Shown here: positions 11,109-20,756 of the stretch, piece by piece
Numbering within the stretch: the first letter of the stretch is position 1
Layout of the letters: each line of letters opens with the position of its first letter
Assembly (NCBI RefSeq): GCF_950023065.1
Contig: NC_088677.1
Location: 71,697,469-71,761,468, forward strand
Reading direction: 5' to 3'
Length of the DNA stretch: 64,000 bases
Origin: Planococcus citri
Taxonomy: Eukaryota > Arthropoda > Insecta > Hemiptera > Pseudococcidae
Program-made: the position numbers and the translations under genes
Notes under the pieces: model-generated
The model's input: the letters and a program-made list of their open reading frames with translations, nothing else
Told to the model about the DNA's origin: nothing
Database searches by the model: none

Positions 11109-11234
11109 TTAATTGAATCTACATATAATAATTTCGTCACCAGGTGCATCTACTTCTATGTCTTCAAAAAATATAATTGCATCTTCTTCATCCTGTTCTT
11201 GATGGAGAGGACTGCTATACTCGGAGTGATCCAT
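11109..11234 (-). CDS. Short acidic ORF, unassigned
   Basis: A 41-codon frame begins MDHSEYSSPLHQEQDEEDAI and stays acidic to its stop. It resembles the acidic N-terminal segments that piggyBac or Harbinger accessory proteins carry, but nothing diagnostic follows. The adjoining frame at 11386-11601 (SDDSEEIDCYLIDFLYSLTP) has a similar composition and could belong to the same broken gene. Confidence 0.25.
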   Translation of the reverse strand: MDHSEYSSPLHQEQDEEDAIIFFEDIEVDAPGDEIIICRFN

Positions 11235-11611
11235 AATATTAATATCTACACAATAATTTAAAACGTATGAACAATTATTATTGTTTATTAAATTGAACTA
11301 AATCAGTCCTGTACAGCTTATCAACTATCAAGTCACATGTATCAAATTATCAATATTATCAAAACTCATTCTCATTGGCTTATTCTTATGTCTTGACTTG
11401 AAAGATGGGAACTTTCACATCAGATGTAAAAGGGATACCTGAAGGTGTTAATGAATAGAGAAAGTCTATCAAGTAACAGTCAATTTCTTCAGAATCATCA
11501 CTTATTACAGTATCAGCACTGTGATACATCATTTCATTGCTATCTAGAAATTTTAAAATTTCATTGTTCAACTGTAGTGCAGTGCTATTTTTTACACACA
11601 CGATAATTTCT

Positions 11612-11949
11612 GATTTAATACATAGCTTTTTTTAGGAAATCATTTTTATTGATATCTGCTACTTTGTTACATACAAAAATTGGTACTCAACTCGAAAACT
11701 ACATTTTGGTTTCAATTTATAACGGAAAAACATAAGGTACAAAAACAAGTAATTTCAGTCTGCAAGGTACTTAAAAAGTCTTACATTCAATAAGAACCAA
11801 AAAAAAAAACAATTAAAAAAATAGTAATTTCTAAATTTTTGTTTTGTATCTTATAGGTAAATAAAAACCATAAGGTACAAAAATAAGTAAAGTAACTTCA
11901 GTCGCAAGGTACTTAAAAACCCTTACATTCAGTAACAACTAAGAAAATA
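11612..11949. other. AT-rich stretch with a direct duplication
   Basis: The segment cataaggtacaaaaacaagtaa...cttacattcaa near 11730-11790 recurs at 11868-11930 with small changes. This is a local duplication of about 65 bp, 140 bp apart. No gene is seen. Confidence 0.5.
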
Positions 11950-12260
11950 GCAATTTCCAAACATTCGTTTTGTATTAGTTTTCTAAAATACTGATGATCT
12001 TCCTATAATGAAGATGATAAAGAATTACATTGATCTGTCAGAATTAATCTGAAACTACTGAATAATCGCTCCACAGATACCAACTCGGGATATGTGTATC
12101 TTTTCTCCTTCTAATATTTAGTAATATCAGCATCTTCATCCAACTGTTCTTCTTTTGAGAGAAAGTCCAAAAGAGTTGTAGTATAAGACTGGGGCTGACG
12201 AATACTGTATCTCCTCATTCAGTCCCATTGCAATCCGCCAGGCAAAGTAGGTCAGAACAT
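11950..12260 (-). pseudogene. hAT transposase C-terminal fragment
   Basis: One minus-strand frame reads LLDFLSKEEQLDEDADITKY, and after a stop YPELVSVERLFSSFRLIL. The S-V-E-R-L-F-S core is the hallmark of the hAT dimerisation region. Downstream coding is lost to stops. It is the third distinct hAT remnant in the window. Confidence 0.65.
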
Positions 12261-12698
12261 AGTTGTTTTTGTTCTGTGCAACACATTTGTCCACGTGAAA
12301 TTAAACAATTTTTTCATCGAATATGAAATTTGTGAGATAATGATGCAGGAAACTGATGACACCATTAGCGCCTTTCGAAATATCCACTGATTCTGGAATA
12401 ACATACGTTGCTTGATTTCACAATGTATCGCTGAACCCTCAAATTTGCCTACACCTACCCTACACATCCAGATTAAATTGGTAATCAAGAAGGCAAACTG
12501 TTAAATAGATGCCATATGTGCATCTACTGATGCTGGACAGCGCAAAAATAAAAGACAAACAAAAAACAAATTGACGTGTAACTTGATCAGTTTTCATTTA
12601 TATTTAATGTATTGAATTTCATCTATAACGTTTCTGTTTTCCCCATTCCTGTAAATATGCCCTTCAATTTTTCTTCTCTACATCAATTTTTCAAGTTC

Positions 12699-13097
12699 TC
12701 AGTATAGATTCCTGATTGGTTTTTTCAATTCATCTTTCAGGTAGAAATAATTGTGTGATCTTTTCTTTACTCGAATTACTGGTGAATAATTGAGGGGCTG
12801 AGGAAATCCTCCACGTAATTCTTCAATATCACCATATCGATCAAAGTTCTTCTTCGCTAAAGCAAACAATCGATTTTTACCAATTCCTGTGATACGCATA
12901 AAAGCTTTTAAACACACCGGAACTCTTTCTTTATAGACTCCAAATACATAATACTTTGTGCGAAAAGGTGACTGATCGTAAATTCCTTTATTTCGGCGAC
13001 GTTTTACACTATTACTCGTCATATGCTTGATGAGGAATGTATTCTGATAAAGTAACTCGTTTTTTTTTGTACAAAGTTTTATGGAACTTTTCCACAT
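12699..13097 (-). pseudogene. Arthropod transposase-like family, middle fragment (copy 2)
   Basis: A 132-codon frame contains TKYYVFGVYKERVPVCLKAF, then GIGKNRLFALAKK, then ELRGG. The order is an aromatic strand with V-x-V-C-x-x-A-F, then a G-I-G-K-x-R-L helix, then an R-G-G turn. It matches copies 1 and 6, although the sequence is diverged, so it belongs to another subfamily. It ends at a stop shortly after KKPIRNLY. Confidence 0.6.
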
Positions 13098-13442
13098 CCT
13101 TGAACGTTAGCTCTTCACAATGAAACGCAGTCTTGTTCTTGAAATGCTTACTTACATACAGGTACATTTGGCGGTACAGGCTTATACCTACGAATGATAA
13201 GAAAGAAGTAACATTGATAATGATTGTATTGAATAAACTGGATGTATATTGCAGTCACCACTTTTCTGGGTAGGGCTTCTTCAGGCATAACCTACATTCT
13301 AGGAACTTTGGCAAACATTGGATAGCACCTAGACATCTTACTGCTTACACCTGCACAGAATAAAATTATTCCTGACATTTTCAAGAAATTCAAAAAACCT
13401 ACCTTACAATCAACTAACACTCACACTAAATATAATTTTACA

Positions 13443-13690
13443 TTAGATATCTCCATCTCTCCTCATTCTGAGCGCTTTATTTCTAATTGCATCCGCTGTG
13501 ATCTTGAAATTATGAACTTTGAACATTTCTCTCCTCATTCTGAGCGCTTTATTTCTAATTGCATCCGCTGTGATCTTGAAATTATGCACTTTGAACATTG
13601 TTTCTATCTTCTCCACTTTTTCCCTGGTAATGGGGAGCCCCTCTGTGAATTCTTTCTCATAGCCAATTTTCAACAAGTCTACTGTCAAGT
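13443..13690 (-). CDS. Repeated exon module A, copy with an in-frame 72-bp duplication
   Basis: The frame begins TVDLLKIGYEKEFTEGLPIT and continues KVEKIETMFKVHNFKITAD, then AIRNKALRMRR. The last 24 codons (MFKVHNF...RMRRE) occur twice in tandem; the nucleotide unit is 72 bp, so the duplication keeps the frame. Other copies of the module are at about 14098-14180, 16262-16450, 33052-33230 and 34786-34950. At 34.8 kb it joins a longer open frame (34287-34793). The start follows a cactccaaaaaaa-type stretch in several copies, which suggests a shared exon boundary. I do not recognise the protein family. Confidence 0.5.
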
Positions 13691-13725
13691 TCCTTCACTC
13701 CAAAAAAAATTGAGAAAGTAAACTT

Positions 13726-14093
13726 GACATAAATTTAATCATGCAAAATTAAAATTATAAAATTGTCATCAATAAATAGAAATTCACAACATGCATAAAA
13801 TTAAATAATCAGTAAAATTAACTTACTACAATTGAGAATTCATTTTTCTTATGGTAAAATATTTTATAACAGGGACAAGGAATTGAATAATAACTGGATC
13901 CACACATATTATTAAAATTGAGTACGTAAAAATTGACAACAAAAATATCAATGATTGAGATGAAAATTCCAGTAAAAATTCGGCTTAAAATTGATAAAAT
14001 ATTAAAATGATCGTTATAAAATTCGCGTCAACTTCGGAATTATTGTTCAAGATATTTGATACTTGAATAAAATCTTTAAAATTTCGAATTTTA
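13726..14093. repeat. Repeat unit upstream of the LTR leader, copy 1
   Basis: The sequence from aacatgcataaaattaaataatc to gcgtcaacttcggaattattg is repeated at about 14190-14770. A weaker relative lies before 17715. It ends in the first bases of the 795-bp unit described at 14689, and here is cut off after about 70 bases by another copy of exon module A. Confidence 0.7.
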
Positions 14094-14097
14094 CATT

Positions 14098-14180
14098 AGA
14101 TATCTCAAACTCTCTTCATTCTGAGCGCTTTATTTCTAATTGCATCCGCTGTGATCTTAAAATTATGCACTTTGAACATA
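14098..14180 (-). pseudogene. Exon module A, partial copy
   Basis: The sequence cattctgagcgctttatttctaattgcatccg and its flanks match the 3' part of the module at 13443. Only the HNFKITAD...RMR part is present, joined to unrelated repeat DNA on both sides. Confidence 0.65.
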
Positions 14181-14404
14181 TGTATAAAATTTACAACATG
14201 CATAAAATTAAATAATCATTAAAATTAACTTACAACAATTGAGAATTCATTTTTCTTATGGTAAAATATTTTGTAACAGGAAAACACGGAATTGAATAAT
14301 AACTGGATCCACACAAATTAATGAAATTGAGTAGGTATGTAAAAATTGACAACAAAAATATCAACAATTGAGATGAAAATTCCAGTAAAAATTTGGTTTA
14401 AAAT

Positions 14405-14682
14405 TCCGCCCGCATGCCACCTCACACCGTGACACGCGTCGTTCCCGTTCGTGTCCACGTGGAGGAAGGTTACCATTCACAAACACATCGGGAAATGCCC
14501 TCAACAACTGGAATTTGTACGCGGCGTTTCTAAAGTCCGCATCCATACATTGAAGGACACTAGGCCATTGGGGGATTGACTGATCTGATCTGATCAAGAG
14601 GAATGTGATGCTTGTAAAATAATTTAAGAAGAAGTAAAAAAAGACAAAAATCATCGTTATGGGAACCAGTTTCCTCGCTAAA
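14405..14682. other. GC-richer insert inside the repeat unit
   Basis: Compared with the copy at 13.98-14.02 kb, this copy carries about 270 extra bases between ttaaaatt and ctaaaattcgcg. The insert is clearly richer in G+C (ccgcccgcatgccacctcac; gttcccgttcgtgtccacg) than everything around it. A minus-strand frame stays open through its GC-rich half (FRNAAYKFQLLRAFPDVFVN). It may be a captured exon fragment. No family is recognised. Confidence 0.45.
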
Positions 14683-14688
14683 ATTCGC

Positions 14689-15483
14689 GTCAACTTCGGA
14701 ATTATTGTTCAAGATATTTGATACTTGAATAAAATCTTAAAAATTTTGAATCGGAATTTATATGGCAAAATCAACAATATTAAAATTTGCGAATCATGTT
14801 CAACAAGGCGGATTTGACACTGTGACTGACTGGCAAACTACTGGGTGTTTTCTCTGAGATTTTAAAAGTATTTATAATAAGAATGGTCGAAAAGTGGCAA
14901 AAAAAATGTGGTGTCAGTCAGTCGAGGGGTGAAATTGACAAGTTTTGCAATTGATTTTAGATAAATAATAAAGTACTTATTTTTACACGATTCTTACATT
15001 TGGTGGCCAGCTGTATTCTAATGGAATAAGATGATAAATTTGAATAACAGCGGGTCACCAAAGGTGTAATAAATTAGAAAAAATATTTAAAAGCTTGAAA
15101 AGGCAGTGTATGAGAGGGGACAGAGGTGAGTTATCTCGGCAAATCGCGAATAAAATCCTTATAACAGAAACCCTTATATCTACTAACCTATCTACCACCA
15201 CTTGGGTGGTCAAAAAGCGTATGTATGTACCCATCATAATATTTAATATAGATGTAGACCCGCGTAAATGGTACATACATAACACCTCCCCCTTAGAATT
15301 TTCTCTCTCAGAGAAAAATTTAAAATTGAAATTAGGATAAAAATAAAATTAGTGAAACAAATATAATTATAAGACTACTCCCAATTAATATCCCAATCGT
15401 CTGTGGCTGGGACATCCAGTCTGGGTAATTCTGGTGATGTGTCCGAGTTAGTTTGGTCAGAGGTTGATGGCCCTCATTAGCAG
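14689..15483 (-). mobile_element. Gypsy-like tail-LTR-leader unit A (795 bp)
   Basis: On the minus strand this unit contains, in order: a polyprotein tail ending ELPRLDVPATDDWDINWE; a polypurine tract (AAGGGGGAGG); a 220-bp LTR; a primer-binding-type sequence (TGGTGACCCGCTG); and about 370 bp of leader. The same unit lies at 17715-18508 with very few differences, and the flanks of the two copies are unrelated. An LTR with its 3' internal end on one side and its 5' leader on the other is what tandem elements, or a one-LTR circle junction, would give. It is not a normal element end. Confidence 0.75.
15065..15284 (-). repeat. LTR of unit A, 220 bp
   Basis: On the minus strand it starts TGTTATGTATGTACC directly after the purine tract and ends TTATTACA just before CCTTTGGTGACCCG. 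The copy at 18092-18311 has exactly the same length. Confidence 0.75.
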
Positions 15484-15509
15484 TCAATTTTTATGACTTA
15501 CTCATTAAT

Positions 15510-16015
15510 CTTCTCAATGGAATTTTTAGACTCCAACTCAGGTTCTTCAACAGAATCATTAGATTTCTGATTTTCTTCACCCAACAGAATTCTATAAAAT
15601 CTAATATATTATATAATATAAATTCAGTTTTTGAAAAGTATTAAAATTTTATGACTTACTAGTAACTATTTGATGGTTCATTTCAGTTTTTCAATTATTA
15701 TACTTACTTATCATCATTGAAGGGTTCTTGTTCTTGTATATCTAACCTTCTAGCACCCTTGCCAATTTTCCATTGTTGTGATGGATCGCCATACGCATAA
15801 TACCTATTGGGGGTATCTATGTATATCCTAAGGAGAAAAAAATTAATTAAAATTGAAATTTAGAAGAATTATAATAATAAAACTTACAAAGGATCTGGGA
15901 CCACTTCAGGAGTAGGATATCTGTGGTTTTTTTCAATTTTCTCATTTGGTGAATTATACTCATCAAATTCCATAGATTTATCGGAAACAGTTTCACTATA
16001 CAAAAAAGTAAATTC
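15510..16015 (-). CDS. Three-exon open reading frame, unassigned, inside the LTR-bounded interval
   Basis: Three coding blocks join in frame through two short introns with good sites. Block 1 (about 15890-15995; contains KSMEFDEYNSPNEK and ends PEVVPDP) meets a donor CTTT/GTAAGT. After a ttttctccttag acceptor, block 2 (about 15712-15829) reads YIDTPNRYYAYGDPSQQW and ends DIQEQEPFNDD at AA/GTAAGT. After gattttatag, block 3 (about 15504-15596) reads LLGEENQKSNDSVEEPELES and stops after KINE. The product is hydrophilic and acidic. The preserved splice phases argue for a real, fairly recent gene. The family is unknown and block 1 probably has upstream exons. Confidence 0.5.
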
Positions 16016-16261
16016 AAATTTGAAAATTTATAAAAATTAAAAAATATCACTTGAGAGGTACTCTAAATAGGTCCCTCAGCCTCTCTGTGACATGCACATG
16101 CTGTTCCATTGCAGTCACTACTTTTCTGGGTAGGGCTTCTTCAGGCATAAAATCTTACTGCTTACACCTGCGTCCTGCGCAGATTAAAATTATTCCTGAC
16201 ATTTTCAAGAAATTCAAAAAACCTAGCTGACAATCAACTAATACTCACACTAAATATAAGT

Positions 16262-16450
16262 TTACATTAGATATCTCAAACTCTCCTCATTCTGAGCGCT
16301 TTATTTCTAATTGCATCCGCTGTGATCTTAAAATTATGCACGTTGAAAATTGTTTCTATCTTCTCCACTTTTTCAAACCTGGTAATGGGGAGCCCCTCTG
16401 TGAATTCTTTCTCATAGCCAATTTTCAACAAGTCTACTGTTGAGTTCCTT
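16262..16450 (-). pseudogene. Exon module A, copy 3
   Basis: This copy matches 13443-13690 without the 72-bp duplication. The reading is VDLLKIGYEKEFTEGLPIT, then KVEKIETIFNVHNF and RNKALRMRR, followed at once by a stop. It carries a three-base insertion (codon Phe) after PITR. The flanks up to 16.50 kb repeat those of the 13.4-13.75 kb copy. Confidence 0.6.
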
Positions 16451-16831
16451 CACTCCAAAAAAATTAAAATAAATTTAATCATGCAAAATTACAATTATAA
16501 AATTGTCACCTGTTAATAAAATTTACAACATGCTGTTATATTCCTCAAGTTTGAAATCAATAAAATTGAGAATTAAGGTTTTAAAATTTTAATTTGATAA
16601 ATTCGAGATATTAATTTACAAAATTTTGGATAAGAAAATTATTTTAAAATCTAATTAAAATGAAAAATCTAAATTTACTGTTTAAAATCGGAAATATTTA
16701 AATCTTTATTTACACACACAAAAAAATAGAAATTTAAGTTTAGGCGAAGTAAAAATGCTGAAATAAAATAAATAAATAAAACTCCAAAAGGAGACTTACC
16801 AAGAAAGATGAGTAAATTGTAAAATAAAATA
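16451..16831. other. AT-rich spacer
   Basis: Apart from the tail of the repeat shared with 13.73 kb, no gene or motif is seen before the pogo-like end at 16834. Confidence 0.4.
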
Positions 16832-16833
16832 TA

Positions 16834-16925
16834 CAGTAGACTCCCGATTATCCGACCTAATCGGGGGGGAGGGGGTAAGGTGGGTCGGATACCAAAAAAG
16901 TCGGATAATCCGAAATGGATGTTTT
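16834..16925. mobile_element. Pogo/Tigger-type transposon end
   Basis: The terminus cagtagactcccgattatcc is preceded by TA, the target used by Tc1/mariner-pogo elements. A subterminal gtcggataatccgaa follows. This terminal plus subterminal pair, with a G-rich stretch between (gggggagggggtaagg), is typical of Tigger-like elements. I did not find the matching opposite terminus in the window, so it may be one end of a truncated element. Confidence 0.65.
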
Positions 16926-17500
16926 TAGCGTAGAAATTAAGTGCATAAGCAGAAAATGAAGTTTTGGCTCAAAGCAGGAACGAAAAATCGAGAAAATGAT
17001 GAATAAACAAAAATAATGTACTTTTGTACATAAAAGACAATGAAATACTGACTCAAATTATAATTTTTTGAGATAAGTTGGATCAATTTCAAGGAAAATA
17101 ACACCGTTAGAATACAAAATGCTGCATACTGCATAAAACATTCGTCATACATTGATTAAAGTTGATGATTTTGTAATCTTACCATTATTTTGTTTTAATC
17201 AGTCATAAGTTACAACAAATAAAACACTCTAAAATTAAATCTGAGCAAAAAAAAACGAATGAAAATGTTATTCATAAAATATATTTAAACTAAATCACAA
17301 TAATATTCAAAGGAAAAAAATCATCTTAAATATCCCATAAAAAAAAATCGGAATTGTAGAAAATGTACATTTTGAAAGAAAATAATCAAACATTATTTTT
17401 AAAATTAAATGCACACAATTAAAATCGATATTTAAGCAAAAATCAAACAAGAGAAAATTCTAAGAAAATCGCTACAAGTAGTAACAGGACAACACATATT
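16926..17500. other. AT-rich stretch, possibly the body of the truncated pogo-like element
   Basis: No transposase motif is readable on either strand here. Confidence 0.3.
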
Positions 17501-17505
17501 ATATT

Positions 17506-17694
17506 TCAGATGATGGAACAATTGATGAACCATGTATGGATATTTACTTCATTTCTTGCTAAGTTTGGACACATTTCATTGACCAATTCTAGTAGGGTGC
17601 GTGGATGTCCGCCTTCTATCATGATTTCCATTACTCTTCCCAACTGACTTACTCCCATTCTGAGAAGTGTTGTGCCGTTCGGAATTCTTTCCAT
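17506..17694 (-). pseudogene. Unassigned coding fragment related to 36906-37154
   Basis: The frame contains LLRMGVSQLGRVMEIMIEGG and then NEMCPN. The frame at 36906-37154 has TRIGVTERSRVMEIAVEGN and then RLYCPN at the same spacing. The two are therefore remnants of one protein family. I do not recognise it. In the 36.9 kb copy it lies just downstream of a SANT/Myb-like exon. Confidence 0.45.
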
Positions 17695-17714
17695 GTTACC
17701 TGTGATGGGGTAAT

Positions 17715-18508
17715 GTCAACTTCGGAATTATTGTTCAAGATATTTGATACTTGAATAAAATCTTAAAAATTTCGAATCGGAATTTATATGGCAAAATCAA
17801 CAATATTAAAATTTGCGAATCATGTTCAACAAGGCGGATTTGACACTGAGACTGACTGGCAAAATACTGGGTGTTTTCTCTGAGATTTTAAAAGTATTTA
17901 TAATAAAAATGGTCGAAAAGTGGACAAAAAAAATGTGGTGTCAGTCAGTAGAGGGGTGAAATTGACAAGTTTTGCAATTGATTTTAGATAAATAATAAAG
18001 TACTTATTTTTACACGATTCTTACATTTGGTGGCCAGCTGTATTCTAATGGAATAAGATGATAAATTTGAATAACAGCGGGTCACCAAAGGTGTAATAAA
18101 TTAGAAAAAATATTTAAAAGCTTGAAAAGGCAGTGAATGAGAGGGGACAGAGGTGAGTTATCTCTGCAAATCGCGAATAAAATCCTTATAACAGAAACCC
18201 TTATATCTACCAACCTATCTACCACCACTTGGGTGGTCAAAAAGCGTATGTATGTACCCATCATAATATTTAATATAGATGTAGACCCGCGTAAATGGTA
18301 CATACATAACACCTCCCCCCTTAGAATTTTCTCTCTCAGAGAAAAATTTAAAATAATTAGGATAAAAATAAAATTAGTGAAACAAATATAATTATAAGAC
18401 TACTCCCAATTAATATCCCAATCGTCTGTGGCTGGGACATCCTGTCTGGGTAATTCTGGTGATGTGTCCGAGTTAGTTTGGTCAGAGGTTGATGGCCCTC
18501 ATTAGCAG
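17715..18508 (-). mobile_element. Gypsy-like tail-LTR-leader unit B (794 bp)
   Basis: This is a near-identical duplicate of 14689-15483, with the LTR at 18092-18311. The breakpoints (gtcaacttcgg on one side, cattagcag on the other) are the same in both copies. Taken alone, the A and B LTRs could be the ends of one element spanning 15065-18311. However, each also carries the complementary flank on its outer side. Confidence 0.75.
18092..18311 (-). repeat. LTR of unit B, 220 bp
   Basis: It has the same limits and length as the LTR at 15065-15284 (minus strand TGTTATG...TTACA). It is followed by a polypurine tract on the + side at about 18312-18321 (cctcccccc). Confidence 0.75.
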
Positions 18509-18807
18509 CTTCGTGCCATAAACAAACTATAACCTTGGCGCCTTTTCAGGTTGAAAAGAGTGTAATTATGAACATTCAGCTTCGATTTATAAAACATTGC
18601 GGATGCGTTATTTTTCAGTGACATCAACACAGCTTGTTTATCCAGTGTAAACACTTGATTCGGACCTGCTTTATCATTCATTTTTTCGTCTCTTGCTCTT
18701 TGTTTATCTGCCACATGACGTAAATATTCAGTTTCAGTAATTATCTTCTTCTTATACCTTTCACACACATGGTGCAAGTTTGAAACTTTAATTGGTTTCT
18801 TTTCCAC
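18502..18807 (-). pseudogene. Arthropod transposase-like family, fragment at the start of the catalytic domain (copy 3)
   Basis: The frame contains YLRHVADKQRARDEKMNDK, then VFTLDKQAVLMS, then FYKSKLNVHNYTLF. In this family the H-x-x-x-K-x-x-A-R-x-E-K segment precedes a short D-x-Q-x-V-L strand and a Y-Y-K-x-K-L-x-x-H-N-x-T block, so this is the beginning of the presumed RNase H-like core. The fragment stops where it abuts unit B (gctgctaatgaggg), so it was cut by the rearrangement that created that unit. Confidence 0.65.
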
Positions 18808-19334
18808 ATTGTACTAACATACCAAAGCATTCAATGCACATACAAAAATAATACACATGAAATTAGAAAATTTTTGAATGTGTTGAACTAATTTACATTG
18901 ATAAAATGATAATTTACCTTGTTATGTTCTCGAAAATAATTTTATGCCAATTAGAAATTATTTTACTCAATATACAAACATTCAATTAGATTTTACCTTA
19001 ATTCCTTAATTGAATTAACTAGTAACTACCTACTACACTTTGATACACTTGGCACTCACGAAAAGCAAAAATTTAATTGATTAAATTATTAACGAAATAA
19101 ACACAGAAAATATTAACATTGTCTTAAGTTCCTCAGATCCAAATAAATAAATTCGATAAAATTTAGATGGGTTCGTTTTCAGTAATCAAGTAATTTCTTT
19201 TAAAGTTCATAAAGAATTTAAACACCGCCCATGTGTAAATTATATTCAAAATATAGTCTTACAGACTTTGACTTTTAGATCTTCAATGTATAAGTGATAC
19301 ACGAATGTAAATGATCTCCTCGATTCCTCTTCAA
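18808..19334. repeat. AT-rich stretch holding a dispersed repeat
   Basis: The segment cattgataaaatgataatttacc...attattttactcaatatac (about 18888-18975) recurs at 23.69-23.77 and 33.49-33.57 kb, where it flanks the 23829-23972 exon and its partial copy. No gene is seen here. Confidence 0.6.
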
Positions 19335-19862
19335 CTATTCTGTCCTACTTGTCTTTTTTTTATCGATTAAATTGCAAACGAACATCTTCTTTTCTGGCCA
19401 AGATTGCAGGTCCCAAAATAAAGAATGCAATTTAAACCGGTTCGTTTCAGTAAACATTTTGCAGCCTTCGTTTCTACATGATTTGGGACATCCAGGTTTC
19501 AATGTCCGGCTTTCTTTAGGCACATCGTAGGACCATTTCCCTGTTGGAAAATTTATTTTAAAGATGAGCGAATGATTCGTTAGCAATTTCATTTTGAATA
19601 AATAAAATAACATACCAGTATCTTTATCTTTTTTAGCACCTTTGTACGAATTGCTGAGCTGCCTGTCATCTGCATTTTTGTTCTTTTTCCATAAATTAGG
19701 GTCAACATCACGCCGCTTCCGACGTTTTCTATTTTCCTTATCAAAAATTGGTTCATCATCAATTAAATTGTCTTCTTTTTCTGACTCACTTTGCACTAAT
19801 GCTTCCAGCACATCGTCTACAACCACTTCTACAACTTGTATATTATTATTTTCACCTTCCAT
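19335..19862 (-). pseudogene. Arthropod transposase-like family, N-terminal part with an intron (copy 4)
   Basis: The start codon at 19862 begins MEGENNNIQVVEVVVDDVLE. It is followed by an acidic stretch, then RKRRKRRDVDPNLWKKNK, then SNSYKGAKKDKDTG. A 73-bp intron (G/GTATGT ... TTTCCAACAG) separates this from KWSYDVPKESRTLKPGCP and CRNEGCKMF. The rest covers an F-W-D-L-Q-S-W helix before a stop. The R-K-R-x-x-D-P-x-x-W-K-x-N motif and the spaced Cys residues are N-terminal features of the family also seen at 31.6 and 43.8 kb. Truncated after about 130 codons. Confidence 0.7.
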
Positions 19863-19990
19863 AATTAGAAATCCGAAATGAAAAAAAATTGCAAATTTTT
19901 TTTGGTTCAAATTGTCATTGAAATGAAGAAATTCGCGTATTTTTTCGAATTCTTTGATTGTCAAAGTATCTGTGATAATAGGATTGCCTA

Positions 19991-20201
19991 CAGGGTGCCC
20001 AGAAATATCGACTACCCCTAAGAAAGTTTTTCATTAAAAATATTGGTTGGCAACGTGAAATAGATGCATATGATTGGTGGAATGTTATCTCTCCAGTCCA
20101 ACAACCAATCATGTGCTATCATTATTATCATTCACTGTGACCAACCAAAGTATTTTAGTAGAAAACTTTTTTAGGGGTACTCGATATTTCTGGGCACCCT
20201 G
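19991..20201. mobile_element. 211-bp Tc1/mariner-type MITE
   Basis: Terminal inverted repeats of about 41 bp begin cagggtgcccagaaatatcg and differ at only two or three positions. The element is bounded by TA on both sides (19989-19990 and 20202-20203). It has no coding capacity. Ends starting CAGGGTG with a TA duplication are typical of the Tc1/mariner group. The 57.5 kb mariner starts with the same seven bases but then differs. Confidence 0.88.
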
Positions 20202-20750
20202 TATGTTTGCATTCCAGTGCATTCCAAAATTACGACATGGCATCACTGTGTGAAATACTAAAATGCCAAAATATTTCAGTAATTATTGAGCCTTGGTCAA
20301 TAAGTACATTCAGATCTTTGTCAATTCAATTTCTCTCGCGTTGACTCAGTTGAGATTCCATGTGATTACAGACGAAACCCTTTTTTTCAGGCTAGTTCAA
20401 TCTTCAAAATTCGTCATTAATTTTCTTTCTGTCCGATTCGGATCGTTTACTGCATTCCAATACAGTTTCTTGAATTGAAAGCTTACAGTTACATCACCCT
20501 TTCATTTCCCTTTTGTTTTTAACTACTTTGTAATCCCATTTCCATTTATTTTTTCCTATGAAGTGTATTGTAAAATTTTGAACCTCCAACATTAATAAAT
20601 TTTCATAGAATTTTTTTCCATTACCTTCCGTATTCAGCTCAATTTTTTTTGTACCCTGATATTCCATTCCTGCAGCTCGTTTTGCTGTATTTTGGAATTT
20701 AGCTCTGTTTGTATTGTCATTATTTTTAAAGAAGAAAAATGAATAAGGCA
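20202..20750. other. Stretch without supported gene
   Basis: The frames present are short and motif-free. The later part runs into the duplicated segment that begins at about 20757. Confidence 0.35.
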
Positions 20751-20756
20751 AAAGAT

